NCBI RefSeq assembly: GCF_013393945.1
Contig: NZ_CP040297.1
Location: 5,364,001 to 5,428,000, forward strand
DNA from: Nostoc sp. TCL26-01
GTDB taxonomy: Bacteria > Cyanobacteriota > Cyanobacteriia > Cyanobacteriales > Nostocaceae
Direction: 5' to 3'
DNA length: 64,000 bases
How positions within the stretch are numbered: the stretch's first letter is position 1; each line of letters begins with the position of its first letter. Shown piece by piece: positions 34,716 to 43,331 of the stretch. The notes beneath the pieces are model-generated. The model was not told the origin of the DNA, did no database searches, and saw only the letters and a program-made list of their open reading frames with translations. The translations under genes were made by a program, and so were the position numbers.

Positions 34716-35882
34716 GTGAAAATACATCATTGGCCGATCGCCTTGTTGGCTGGATTGGCAATTAGTGTTCCTGAAGTGGCTCAAGCTGGACGTTTATTAG
34801 GTGACTCTCGTGTATTTGCGGAACTTCCCAACGAACCGGGGTTTCCAGAGGATGTTGCTTTGTTGGGCGATCGCGTGTTTATTTCTGGCCCAGCCCAGTC
34901 TAATCTATTTGTGCAACCAAGTATTTTAGAGTATGACTTAAACTCTGGGGCATTGGTGCGAAAGTATGACATTACAGGTCAGAATCCGAGTTTACCACAG
35001 GCGATCGCAGGCATTGTTTTCGACAATCAGAATCGGCTTTATGTCAGTGATATTCAACAGGGTATTGTCCGATTTGATGTGACTCAATCTAACCCGGTGC
35101 AAGAAATTTATGCGACTGCATTGCCTGATTTACCGATTTGTAGCGCTGTGGCTGGGGGAACTACTTGTTCACCCAATGCCGTAGACTTGCCACCATTAAT
35201 TAATGACATTATCTTCGATGCCAAAGGCGACCTCTACATTTCCGATTCGTTTCAGTCTACAATTTGGCGAGTTGCGGCTGGTGGCGGGACTCCAGAAATT
35301 TGGTATCAAGATAGTCGCTTTGATGGGTTTGGAGCTAATGGAGTACGTATTGATCCTACAGGCACAAAACTATATGTAGCAGCAACCGCAGATGCAGTTG
35401 GTCAAGGATTCATCTACACTTTACCTTTAGTAGATGCTCCCAGCACTACAGATATATCTACCTTTTTCCAGTACGCGCCTGGTGAAGCACCTGCGGGGAT
35501 TGAATTTGGTGCTTCAGGGAATCTTTACGTGGTGTTGGGTAGAGGGAATCAGATTTCTGTTTTATCCCCAAATGGTACAGAAACCAATCGTTTTTCGGGG
35601 CCAGCTATTAGACCTGATGACCCTAATAATCCTTTACTATGGCGGAATCCATCAAATATTGCCTTTAATAACAAAGATCGTTCACTCTTAGTAACGAACA
35701 ATCCCCTACCGACAATTTTTGAACCCCAGCCAGAGTTTGCAGTCTATGATGTGTTTGTGGATGATGTGGCTGTTGGGGTTGAGGTTCCTGAGCCAAGTAG
35801 TATGTTAGGCATGGGATTATTTTTGGCGTTAGGTTGGCGTTTTGGGCATCGGCGGATTCGTAGATATACCCCAAAAGACTGA
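34716..35882 (+). CDS. PEP-CTERM exported beta-propeller (NHL/SMP-30-like) protein
   Basis: A 388-residue protein with a signal peptide (ending VAQAG) and a repeating beta-propeller-type pattern (AGIVFDNQNRLYVSD, NDIIFDAKGDLYISD, AGIEFGASGNLYVVLG), typical of NHL/SMP-30 folds. The C-terminal sorting signal is VPEPS, a hydrophobic helix and a basic tail. I take the GTG at 34716, with AAGGA upstream, rather than the TTG at 34692. SMP-30-like propellers include lactonases and sugar-acid hydrolases, but the metal-ligand set is not clear here. It is on the same strand as the GMC oxidase, with the MITE-like element between them. Confidence 0.82.
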   Translation: MKIHHWPIALLAGLAISVPEVAQAGRLLGDSRVFAELPNEPGFPEDVALLGDRVFISGPAQSNLFVQPSILEYDLNSGALVRKYDITGQNPSLPQAIAGIVFDNQNRLYVSDIQQGIVRFDVTQSNPVQEIYATALPDLPICSAVAGGTTCSPNAVDLPPLINDIIFDAKGDLYISDSFQSTIWRVAAGGGTPEIWYQDSRFDGFGANGVRIDPTGTKLYVAATADAVGQGFIYTLPLVDAPSTTDISTFFQYAPGEAPAGIEFGASGNLYVVLGRGNQISVLSPNGTETNRFSGPAIRPDDPNNPLLWRNPSNIAFNNKDRSLLVTNNPLPTIFEPQPEFAVYDVFVDDVAVGVEVPEPSSMLGMGLFLALGWRFGHRRIRRYTPKD

Positions 35883-36021
35883 CTGAGTAAGGGTTAGAGG
35901 AAATTAAAAAAATTTTTTCTCTCCACTGTCGAAATCGTCATTCCTCAAACGTCATAGATTTAGAAAGCAGAAAATACTTCTTCTTCTTTGCTTTTCTTAA
36001 TTCGATTACAAGTGTGTCAAC

Positions 36022-36363
36022 ATGAAGTACGCAATTCTGATTTACGAAACAGAGCAAGATTTTGCTAATCGTCCTACAGTGAAAGCTGCTTACAATGCCT
36101 ATTCTCAAGCTTTAGTTGAAGCTGGTGTGATTGCAGGTGGTGCAGAATTACATCCAGCGCATACAGGGACAACCATCCGTTTACGAGCAGGAGAACGGAA
36201 AGTTCAGGATGGCCCTTATGCAGATACCAAAGAACAACTCGGTGGTTTGTTTATCATCGATGTGCCAAATTTAGATGCAGCAATGGATTGGGCGGCACGT
36301 TGTCCGGCTGCTGGTAAATGCTGCGTTGAAGTTCGTCCTCTAGTATCCACAGCTCAAGAATAG
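36022..36363 (+). CDS. YCII (DGPF) domain protein
   Basis: A 113-residue protein of the YCII-related family. The DGPF-type motif is DGPYADTKEQLGG. The N-terminal MKYAILIYETEQDF and the CPAAGKCCVEVRPL end are also typical. These proteins are repeatedly found beside ECF42-group sigma factors, and here such a sigma gene lies two genes downstream on the same strand. The exact activity is not known. It is 11 bp from the glutathione S-transferase gene, so the three genes probably form one operon. Confidence 0.88.
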   Translation: MKYAILIYETEQDFANRPTVKAAYNAYSQALVEAGVIAGGAELHPAHTGTTIRLRAGERKVQDGPYADTKEQLGGLFIIDVPNLDAAMDWAARCPAAGKCCVEVRPLVSTAQE

Positions 36364-36374
36364 GATTATTTAGA

Positions 36375-36992
36375 ATGAAGCTTTATTACTTTCCCCCTTC
36401 TCCTAATACACGCAAGGCTCATGCGGTAGCGCTACACTTGCAACTACCGATCGAATTGCAGTTTGTGAATATTCAACAGGGTGAACAGCATCAACCAGAG
36501 TACCGCCAGTTAAATCCCACTGGCCGGACTCCGGTTTTAGAGGATGGTGACTTTGTGGTTTGGGAGTCAACGGCAATTATGCAGTATCTGGCTAGCCAGG
36601 TTCCCAACACTCTCTGGCCAGAAGATGCCAAGAGTCGGGCAGAGATTGTGCGCTGGCAAAGTTGGCAGTTAGCTCATTGGTTGCAAGGATGCGGAACTCT
36701 GCAATACGAAAATTTTGTTAAACCATTGACAAACATTGGTGAACCTGATCCACAAGAGGTGGAACGGGCGACGCAAATCTTCCACAAGGAAGCGGCTGTA
36801 TTGAATGAGCATTTAGCAGAGCGTGATTTCCTGGTCAACAACACGCTAACATTAGCAGATTTTTCTGTGGCTAGTGATTTGACTTACGCTGTGCCAGGGC
36901 GTTTTCCTTTAGAAAATTATCCTCATATCCAAGCCTGGTACGCTAGGATTGAGCAGTTACCTGCTTGGCAGAAAACCGCACCACAGGGATAA
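36375..36992 (+). CDS. Glutathione S-transferase
   Basis: A 205-residue cytosolic GST. The N-terminal thioredoxin-like domain has SPNTRKAHAVALHL near residues 9-22 and the glutathione-binding GRTPVLEDGDFVVWESTAI (about 50-68, with cis-Pro and Glu-Ser). The helical C-terminal half contains LADFSVASDL. It conjugates or reduces electrophiles with glutathione, and the particular substrate cannot be read. It lies between the YCII and sigma-factor genes, ending 3 bp before the sigma start. A stress or detoxification role under that sigma factor is reasonable (inference). Confidence 0.9.
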   Translation: MKLYYFPPSPNTRKAHAVALHLQLPIELQFVNIQQGEQHQPEYRQLNPTGRTPVLEDGDFVVWESTAIMQYLASQVPNTLWPEDAKSRAEIVRWQSWQLAHWLQGCGTLQYENFVKPLTNIGEPDPQEVERATQIFHKEAAVLNEHLAERDFLVNNTLTLADFSVASDLTYAVPGRFPLENYPHIQAWYARIEQLPAWQKTAPQG

Positions 36993-36995
36993 ATT

Positions 36996-38237
36996 ATGGT
37001 GATAGATGCACGTCGAGTCGCAGAATTGGCAGCACGCAACTCCTATGGACGCTTAGTTGCATATTTAGCAGCGCGATCGCGGGATGTGGCGGCGGCGGAA
37101 GATGCTCTCGGCGATGCCTTCCTGGCGGCGTTGCAGACTTGGACTGAAAGCGGAGTCCCGAAAAATCCTGAAGCTTGGCTATTAGTGGCTGCAAGGCATC
37201 GTCTGCTGGATGATGTGAGGCGCACCCAAGTCAAGGACAGGGTAATCAATGCCCTGAAACTGACAGGAACGGAGACTCAAGTTGAACCACCTTTGGATGG
37301 AGTAGCGTTTCCTGATGAACGTCTGAAACTCTTGTTTATCTGCGCTCACCCTGCTATTGATCCCAGCATCCACACGCCTTTAATGTTGCAAACAGTCCTG
37401 GGTTTGAATGCGGCTCAGATTGCCTCAGCTTTTCTCGTTGCACCTGCAACTATGAGTCAACGCCTTGTCCGCGCCAAAGCCAAAATTAGAGATGCTGGCA
37501 TTGCTTTTGAGTTACCAGAGACTAAAGAGTTATCAACCCGATTGGAAGCAGTGCTAGAAGCCATATACGCTGCTTTTACTAGTGGGTGGGAAAACGTCAC
37601 TGGGGGTGATCCTCGGAATAAGGGATTAGCCGAAGAAGCCATCTGGCTAGCGCGTCTGTGCGTCCAACTTATGCCCAAAGAACCGGAAGCACGGGGGTTG
37701 CTAGCGCTGATGCTACATTGCGAAGCCCGACGAGATGCCCGCAGAACAGCCGACGGTGCATATGTGCCGTTGCTGGAACAAGACACCTCTGTGTGGTCAA
37801 AATCGATGATTGATGAAGCCGAGCAGGAATTGGCTCAGGCGGCAACGTTTAAGAAATTAGGACGTTTTCAACTAGAAGCTGCAATTCAATCTATCCATGC
37901 TCAACGTCTAGTCACTCAGCGCGTTAATTGGGAGGCTCTAGCACTGTTATATGAAGGCTTAATCCAGCTTTCTCCCACATTGGGAGCCTTAGTTAGTCAT
38001 GCAGCAGCGATCGCTGAAGCCAAAGGATTAGAACAAGGCTTAACGCTTTTGGAAGTAATTCCAGCAGAAGCCGTCAGGAACTATCAGCCATATTGGGCAA
38101 TTAAGGCTCACTTACTCAAGCATCTAGGGTGCGAATCTGAGGCAGAGAAAGCTTATGCTCGTGCTATTGGTTTGACAGAAGACTCGGCCATCCGCGAGTT
38201 TTTAATCCGGCAACAGCAAACCAACTTCAAAAGCTAA
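36996..38237 (+). CDS. ECF42-like RNA polymerase sigma factor with C-terminal TPR-like extension
   Basis: A 413-residue extracytoplasmic-function-type sigma factor. The region-2-like part is AAEDALGDAFLAALQTW with NPEAWLLVAARHRLLDDVRR. The region-4-like part is MLQTVLGLNAAQIASAFLV followed by SQRLVRAKAKIRDAGI. From about residue 180 a long helical extension (EEAIWLARLCVQLMP, EAEKAYARAIGL) resembles the TPR-like tail of the ECF42 group. In that group the tail, not an anti-sigma factor, is thought to control activity, and the targets include DGPF/YCII genes like the one at 36022. The start ATG follows the GST stop closely. Confidence 0.88.
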   Translation: MVIDARRVAELAARNSYGRLVAYLAARSRDVAAAEDALGDAFLAALQTWTESGVPKNPEAWLLVAARHRLLDDVRRTQVKDRVINALKLTGTETQVEPPLDGVAFPDERLKLLFICAHPAIDPSIHTPLMLQTVLGLNAAQIASAFLVAPATMSQRLVRAKAKIRDAGIAFELPETKELSTRLEAVLEAIYAAFTSGWENVTGGDPRNKGLAEEAIWLARLCVQLMPKEPEARGLLALMLHCEARRDARRTADGAYVPLLEQDTSVWSKSMIDEAEQELAQAATFKKLGRFQLEAAIQSIHAQRLVTQRVNWEALALLYEGLIQLSPTLGALVSHAAAIAEAKGLEQGLTLLEVIPAEAVRNYQPYWAIKAHLLKHLGCESEAEKAYARAIGLTEDSAIREFLIRQQQTNFKS

Positions 38238-38394
38238 AAGTTAAAAGTTAAGGGAAAGAGCAATTCCAATTCCATATTTCTGTTGCATGGGCATCTTTTA
38301 ACTTGATTATCTATGCAAACATGATCTGTTCTGCAAATACCTACAGCGTTTTTCATCTTAGTTGAGTCAGAGACTAGAAGCAGAATTAATTACA

Positions 38395-38490
38395 CATATT
38401 CACTCTTCTAGAGTTCCCTATTACCTGTTCCCTGTTCCCTGTTCCCTGTCACCTATTCCCTATTCCCTGTTCTTTCTTTTGCCTTGTAAC
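38395..38490. repeat. TTCCCTGTTCCC short repeats
   Basis: Tandem CCCTATTA / CCTGTTC units upstream of the SDR gene. No frame of note in 38238-38523. Confidence 0.75.
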
Positions 38491-38523
38491 TTTTAGCTTT
38501 TGCTTTATTCGGTGAGTTCGATT

Positions 38524-39303
38524 ATGAAAATTAATGACAATACGGTTTTGATTACTGGTGGCAGTTCGGGTATTGGATTAGCGATCGCCCAAGCTTTGTT
38601 AAACTTGAACAATCGGGTCATTATCTGTGGTCGTAATCAACAAAAGCTGGCACAAGCGAGCCAAGCTTATCCGCAACTGCACACTTTCTTATGCGATGTT
38701 ACCAAACCGGATCAAGTCAGTGAGATGTTCACTGCAATCAAGTCTCAATTCGGTAACTTAAATTTACTGGTAAACAATGCCGGTATCATCAAATTTTATG
38801 ACTTCCTGCACGATGAAGATGCCGTCATCAGTGGTGAGGAAGAGATTGCCACAAATTTGGTGGGGACTTTACGTGTCACAAAAGCTGCATTGCCATTACT
38901 TTTAAATAGCCCAGAATCTGCTATTGTCAATCTATCATCTATAGTTGCGCTTGTTCCTTCTGCAACTACGGCAATTTATAGTGCCACAAAAGCAGCTGTG
39001 CATTCCTTCTCTTGTTCTTTGCGACAACAGCTACAGCCAAACAACATCAAAGTGTTTGAGGTGATGCCGCCTTTTGTGGATACGGAAGCCATCAAGCAAA
39101 TCAATACAGATAAAGTTTCGCCTGCTGAGGTAGCTGAGGCTTTAATCAAGGGTTTACGTACGAACAATTATGAAATTCGCCTGGGGCCGGCAAAAGCGCT
39201 TTATTTTGTCCATCGGCTCTCACCCACTAAAGCCGAAGGTATACTCAAGCAGCTGGTAGCAAAAGCTTTGAAATCTCAGATGATGCCAATTCGTAATTCG
39301 TAA
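38524..39303 (+). CDS. Short-chain dehydrogenase/reductase, DltE type
   Basis: NAD(P)-dependent oxidoreductase of the classical SDR family, 259 residues from the ATG at 38524 (a longer TTG frame starts at 38500 in repeat DNA). The cofactor motif is TGGSSGIG, the active-site signature is YSATKAAV with Ser in the preceding NLSSIVALVPS, and NNAG is present. The sequence is closest in feel to DltE-like short-chain enzymes (VMPPFVDTEAI and a C-terminal AEGILKQL). The substrate is unknown. It stands alone on the plus strand. Confidence 0.87.
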   Translation: MKINDNTVLITGGSSGIGLAIAQALLNLNNRVIICGRNQQKLAQASQAYPQLHTFLCDVTKPDQVSEMFTAIKSQFGNLNLLVNNAGIIKFYDFLHDEDAVISGEEEIATNLVGTLRVTKAALPLLLNSPESAIVNLSSIVALVPSATTAIYSATKAAVHSFSCSLRQQLQPNNIKVFEVMPPFVDTEAIKQINTDKVSPAEVAEALIKGLRTNNYEIRLGPAKALYFVHRLSPTKAEGILKQLVAKALKSQMMPIRNS

Positions 39304-39563
39304 TGACGCTATCCAAAAGTAAGTTATGTTATTAAGAAAATTGGATTTTATTGAGGTTTTGAGGTTTTGATACTTACAATTATTTAAAGGAGTTATCAAT
39401 AGAAAATAGCCAAGATTTTCTTCTAGGATGGGTAGCTTGCCCGTCCTAATATTCTGATAGGGATATCTATCTAAAAAATAGCTAATTTACTTTTTGAAAA
39501 GCCCTAAATCTTCAGGGTAAAATATTGCCTAGATAGCATAAATCAAAACTTTAGGAGAAACAG

Positions 39564-40079
39564 ATGAAAACTGTTAATGCTACAACAGATGTTAATTTTA
39601 CAGTTACGCGAGTCGTTGCGTTTTCCGAAAAGACATTTGCAGAGGTGACAAGTGCAATAGAAGCAATGGCAACTCCAGCTGATAATCAACTTCTCAGACA
39701 GTTGAAAAGATTAGATACAAACAAATCTTTTGAGCAGGTGCAAGTTGCTGTGGAGTCAATGTTGGGGAAAAGTGGACTCACTGTGTTGGTGGATTTTGAA
39801 TTGGGTGGACTACTAACATCTCAATCTGGTGTACGGAATAAGTCTAAGCTGTATATAATTGGCAACCCCTTGATTGCTAACCAAATGTTTGAAGTCGATC
39901 CGGCTGTGGGACTTTATGTTCCTTTGCGATTATTTGTCTACGAAGATGTTGATGGTAGGACTTGTGTGACTTATGATCAGCCGTCATCATTGCTTGGTCA
40001 ATTGCAGAATGCCGAGATTTTAGAGGTGGCGCAAATGCTGGATGGGAAACTAGCAGATTTGGTAGCGATCGCTATATAA
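39564..40079 (+). CDS. DUF302 domain protein (copy 2)
   Basis: A 171-residue paralogue of the DUF302 protein at 8820. Shared strings are IGNPLIA, VGLYVPLRLFVYED, TYD-P-S-LLGQ and a C-terminal helix ending DGKLADL. TAGGAG just upstream of the ATG at 39564 marks the start. The function of the family is not known. A nearby hairpin (AGGATGGG...CCCGTCCT, about 39426-39448) lies in the leader region and may be a terminator or repeat rather than a regulator. Confidence 0.88.
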   Translation: MKTVNATTDVNFTVTRVVAFSEKTFAEVTSAIEAMATPADNQLLRQLKRLDTNKSFEQVQVAVESMLGKSGLTVLVDFELGGLLTSQSGVRNKSKLYIIGNPLIANQMFEVDPAVGLYVPLRLFVYEDVDGRTCVTYDQPSSLLGQLQNAEILEVAQMLDGKLADLVAIAI

Positions 40080-40130
40080 AATTTACTTTATTATTTATCT
40101 TGTACAAACTATTAACGAAGCATAATAATT

Positions 40131-40916
40131 ATGTCTCAAATAACTGTTAGGCAGAAAAATTTTGATTTTCCAGAGCAGATTAGTCGGTATTGGTATGGGA
40201 ATAGTGTCTTCAAAAGTCACTTTTTTAATAGCATTACCCTGCTGTTTCCTGATGGCGAACAGTTCATGCTACGAACAATCAAACGACAAATTAAGCAGAT
40301 TGATAACCCCAACTTAAAAGAAGAAGCTTTAGCATTTGTGGGACAGGAAGCACAACACGCTGTTCAGCATGAGAAATTTTGGCAGAATCTTCGTCAACAA
40401 GGTTATACATTTGACAGATATCTTCGTTGGTTACACTTTATTCTGTTTAATGTTTGTGAAACTCGCTTGAATATTAAATTCAAATTAGCCATGATTGCTG
40501 GGGTCGAGCATTTTACCAATGTGATAGCGGAACTGACTTTAAAAGAAGAATTATTTGCTGAAGCAGAACCCATAATGAAAGAGCTGTTCGAGTGGCATTC
40601 AGCAGAAGAGATTGAGCATAAAACAGTTGCATATGATGTTTTGCAAAATGTCACGAAGAATTACCTAATTCGGCTCATAGGTATAATTATGGCTTATACT
40701 TTTGTGCTGAGTTTTGTTAATTTAGGTTTAATAATGATGCTATATCAAGATAAAAAGCTGTTAGATATTAAAGTCTGGCAAGAAATGTTACAGTTCTTCT
40801 TCAGTAAAGAAAAATTTCTGCTCAAAGTTTTTTGGCAATCATTGGACTATTTAAACATCAACTTTCATCCTTTAGATAGAGATAATTTGTTCTTAATTAA
40901 AAGGGTTGTTGGTTAA
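40131..40916 (+). CDS. PF10118 metal-dependent hydrolase-like protein
   Basis: A 261-residue protein of the PF10118 family, named predicted metal-dependent hydrolases. It is mostly helical. Glu/His pairs suited to a two-metal site are visible in GQEAQHAVQHEKF (about 66-78), GVEHFTNVIAEL and AEEIEHKTVAYDV, and one membrane-like helix (IIMAYTFVLSFVNLGLIMM) lies near the C-terminus. The reaction is unproven; the pattern also suits ferritin-like di-iron proteins. It lies 51 bp after the DUF302 gene and may share its transcript. Confidence 0.82.
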   Translation: MSQITVRQKNFDFPEQISRYWYGNSVFKSHFFNSITLLFPDGEQFMLRTIKRQIKQIDNPNLKEEALAFVGQEAQHAVQHEKFWQNLRQQGYTFDRYLRWLHFILFNVCETRLNIKFKLAMIAGVEHFTNVIAELTLKEELFAEAEPIMKELFEWHSAEEIEHKTVAYDVLQNVTKNYLIRLIGIIMAYTFVLSFVNLGLIMMLYQDKKLLDIKVWQEMLQFFFSKEKFLLKVFWQSLDYLNINFHPLDRDNLFLIKRVVG

Positions 40917-41209
40917 AAGATTGATTTTTGAGTTTTTCTCAAATTATCTCAACGGTTGTGTGGTGGCGATGACGTTCTGCCGAGGGTAGCTGATCCTACT
41001 TGATTGTTTTATTCTATCTATTATTTCTCTTATCGTGTCTCTCACCCCAGCGAGGTACAATATAGAATAATTAAACGCAGATAAATGCAGATAAACGCAC
41101 ATAAATTTGTACCTCAGTAGACTAAGAAACCCTATATATGCAACGCATACCTGAATATAATGGTGATGTGATATAATCACGTCATATTGGCATTGACATA
41201 AGAGAGATT

Positions 41210-42133
41210 ATGTTAAATAAAACAATATGGATACTGTGGTTACAAGGATGGGATGATGCGCCTTGGTTAATTAAACAAATTGCTGAATCTTGGGAAATAA
41301 ATAATCCAGACTGGAAGGTTGAATATCTGACATTAAATAACGTTCATCAATATGTTGATGATATCGATTATCTATATGATCAAACTAAAGACATAGAACC
41401 TCAACATAAAGCTGATATTATTCGCTTAAGCTTATTAAAAAATCATGGTGGTGTTTGGGCTGACGCAACTATGCTGTGTATGCAACCATTAAGTTCGTGG
41501 GTAGAAGAAGCAGTTAAACCTGCTGGTCTATGGATGTATCATGGTTCTGGTGGTGGAATGCCTAAACATGGCCCAGCTATTTGGTTTATTGTATCTGAAA
41601 AAGATTCACTTATAATCAATAAATGGAAAAATGCTTGTGATGAATATTGGCACAAGAGAACCAAAGCGGATAATAATTTTTGGCTAGATGGACTATTTAA
41701 GCAGTTATTTGCATCTGATAGAGAATTTCAAAATAAATGGGATCTTGTGCCTTATTTGTACGGTAGTGCTAAAGGGCAAGCAAGTGCAATGTCTGGACAA
41801 AATTTTCAGTTAATGGTGTCAGATAATCAAGAACTAAAAAAGATTTTTCGAGAAACCCCTCCATACGCCCTCAAATTTTGGTGGAGAGTTTGGCAAGCAG
41901 AATTTTCTGATATCAATAGTCCTAAATGTCAAAATTCAACTGGATATTATGCGATACAGATGTCCAAGAGGAGATTTATATATAAACACAAAATGGCTGA
42001 TAAAGACTATTATATGAACCTGGTTTTTTGGGCAGAAAGGTGGAAATTTAAGTTGGTTTATTTGCTCAAGGAGAATATTAAAAATTTGTTGAAATCTCTC
42101 AAAATTTACAATCGCGCTGAAGGTGGGATGTAG
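41210..42133 (+). CDS. Capsular polysaccharide-type glycosyltransferase
   Basis: A 307-residue glycosyltransferase of the GT32 / capsular polysaccharide synthesis type. The sugar-nucleotide motif is HKADIIRLSLLKNHGG followed by WADAT (83-87), in place of the usual DxD. The N-terminus reads TIWILWLQGWDDAP. No signal peptide or membrane helix is seen, so it should act on the cytoplasmic side in building a cell-surface glycan. Donor and acceptor are unknown. The upstream gap 40917-41209 has TAAACGCAGATAAA repeats and no credible gene. Confidence 0.83.
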   Translation: MLNKTIWILWLQGWDDAPWLIKQIAESWEINNPDWKVEYLTLNNVHQYVDDIDYLYDQTKDIEPQHKADIIRLSLLKNHGGVWADATMLCMQPLSSWVEEAVKPAGLWMYHGSGGGMPKHGPAIWFIVSEKDSLIINKWKNACDEYWHKRTKADNNFWLDGLFKQLFASDREFQNKWDLVPYLYGSAKGQASAMSGQNFQLMVSDNQELKKIFRETPPYALKFWWRVWQAEFSDINSPKCQNSTGYYAIQMSKRRFIYKHKMADKDYYMNLVFWAERWKFKLVYLLKENIKNLLKSLKIYNRAEGGM

Positions 42134-42225
42134 GGGCGTACGGCGTACGCCCTTACAGTTATTCATGTGTCGCCAAGACCATCGCCTAAGAGGTTATTTA
42201 TAAAGTAAAAATAAAATTTCGTTGG

Positions 42226-43161
42226 TTGCGCTATATTATTTTTGATGTTTGTGAAAATCGTGTGAGTATTAAGAGCAAGAAATTAGTATACAGGCTGCTG
42301 CTATTTTGTTTCACATTTGTTCTTGGCTTCACATTTACTATCCATAATGTGCAAGCCGAATCAGCACCTTTCTATTGGGAATTTATCAATGTCGATATTG
42401 CCGTACAGCCTAACGGTGATATGTTAGTCACTGAGACACAAAAATATAATTTTACTGGAGATTATAACCATCTGCGTTCCCGGTACATCCCTTTAGATAA
42501 GGTAGACAGAATTACTGAAGTTTCTGTATCCGAAAATGGTCAAGTATTACCCAATATAACAAGTACAGTAAATAATCAATTTTGGATTCGTTGGGAACAT
42601 CAATTGCAACCACCAGAAAGTCCTACTTTCGTGTTGAAATATCGTGTTATTGGAGGATTGCGCGTCAATCATAACTATGCTCAAGTATATTGGAAAGCAA
42701 TATTCTCTGACCGTAAAGCCCCTATTAAACAGGCGCAGGTTAGGGTGGAATTTCCTGAAGAACTTACTACTAAAATTAAAATATTCCAAAGCTTTGGTGT
42801 AGTTGCAAATATTCGCCGAGTCGATACAAAAACTATTGAGGCTGTTACTAAACGATCTCTAGAGCCAGGGGAGGGGTTAGAAATTCAGGTGACATTTGAT
42901 CGTGCGGGTACTAAGATTGAAACCTCTGGATGGCAAAGTTCACAATTTTTTTATGAGAGGTTATTGTGGATTTTGTTGGGATTGTTAGTCTTTGGTATCC
43001 TTATTTACGTCGTTTTTTCCAGTATGTCTAGTAGTAGTTACGATAGCGGTGGCGGCGGTGATTATGGTGGCGGTAGCGGCGGTGATTATGGTGGTGGTGG
43101 CGGCGGTGATTATGGTGGTGGTGGCGGCGGTGATTATGGTGGTGGTGGCGGCGGTGATTAA
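42226..43161 (+). CDS. DUF2207 membrane protein with Gly-rich C-terminal repeats
   Basis: A 311-residue protein with a signal/anchor helix (YRLLLFCFTFVLGFTFTI), an extracellular DUF2207-type domain (FINVDIAVQPNGDMLVTETQKY, then FVLKYRVIGGL), a second membrane helix (LLWILLGLLVFGILIYVVF, about 247-265) and a tail of GGGGDYGG units. Long DUF2207 proteins usually have a larger C-terminal part, so this is a short form. The annotated start is TTG (42226); a GTG at 42262 is an alternative. The role of the family is unknown. The tail is cytoplasmic if the first helix is cleaved or both helices span. Confidence 0.8.
   Translation: MRYIIFDVCENRVSIKSKKLVYRLLLFCFTFVLGFTFTIHNVQAESAPFYWEFINVDIAVQPNGDMLVTETQKYNFTGDYNHLRSRYIPLDKVDRITEVSVSENGQVLPNITSTVNNQFWIRWEHQLQPPESPTFVLKYRVIGGLRVNHNYAQVYWKAIFSDRKAPIKQAQVRVEFPEELTTKIKIFQSFGVVANIRRVDTKTIEAVTKRSLEPGEGLEIQVTFDRAGTKIETSGWQSSQFFYERLLWILLGLLVFGILIYVVFSSMSSSSYDSGGGGDYGGGSGGDYGGGGGGDYGGGGGGDYGGGGGGD
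43060..43155 (+). repeat. 24-bp tandem repeat coding for DYGGGGGG
   Basis: Four near-identical 24-base units (GATTATGGTGGTGGTGGCGG plus CGGT) in frame with the DUF2207 gene. The stop TAA comes from a one-base change in the fifth unit (GATTAA for GATTAT). Confidence 0.9.
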
Positions 43162-43331
43162 CCAAATAAACGCTGTACGCATTTGAGAATTACTGGTTGT
43201 AAATAAAAGCATTCCATATCACTAATACCTTCACCAAAAAGAGAGTTGCATTAGATGTAGGTTGGGTGCAACGATGCTCCGATCCGGCGGAGACTCGCTC
43301 AATCCATATCCTATAGGATACAATCGCAAAG

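Noticed and set aside
40944..41180. 78-residue minus-strand frame between the PF10118 and glycosyltransferase genes
   Set aside because: Composition and repeats (AAACGCAGATAAA) mark it as non-coding; no family features or ribosome site.
42985..43212. Open frames on both strands rich in TTAAT or VAAVIMV repeats
   Set aside because: They are reading-frame shadows of the 24-bp repeat in the DUF2207 gene and have no ribosome site.
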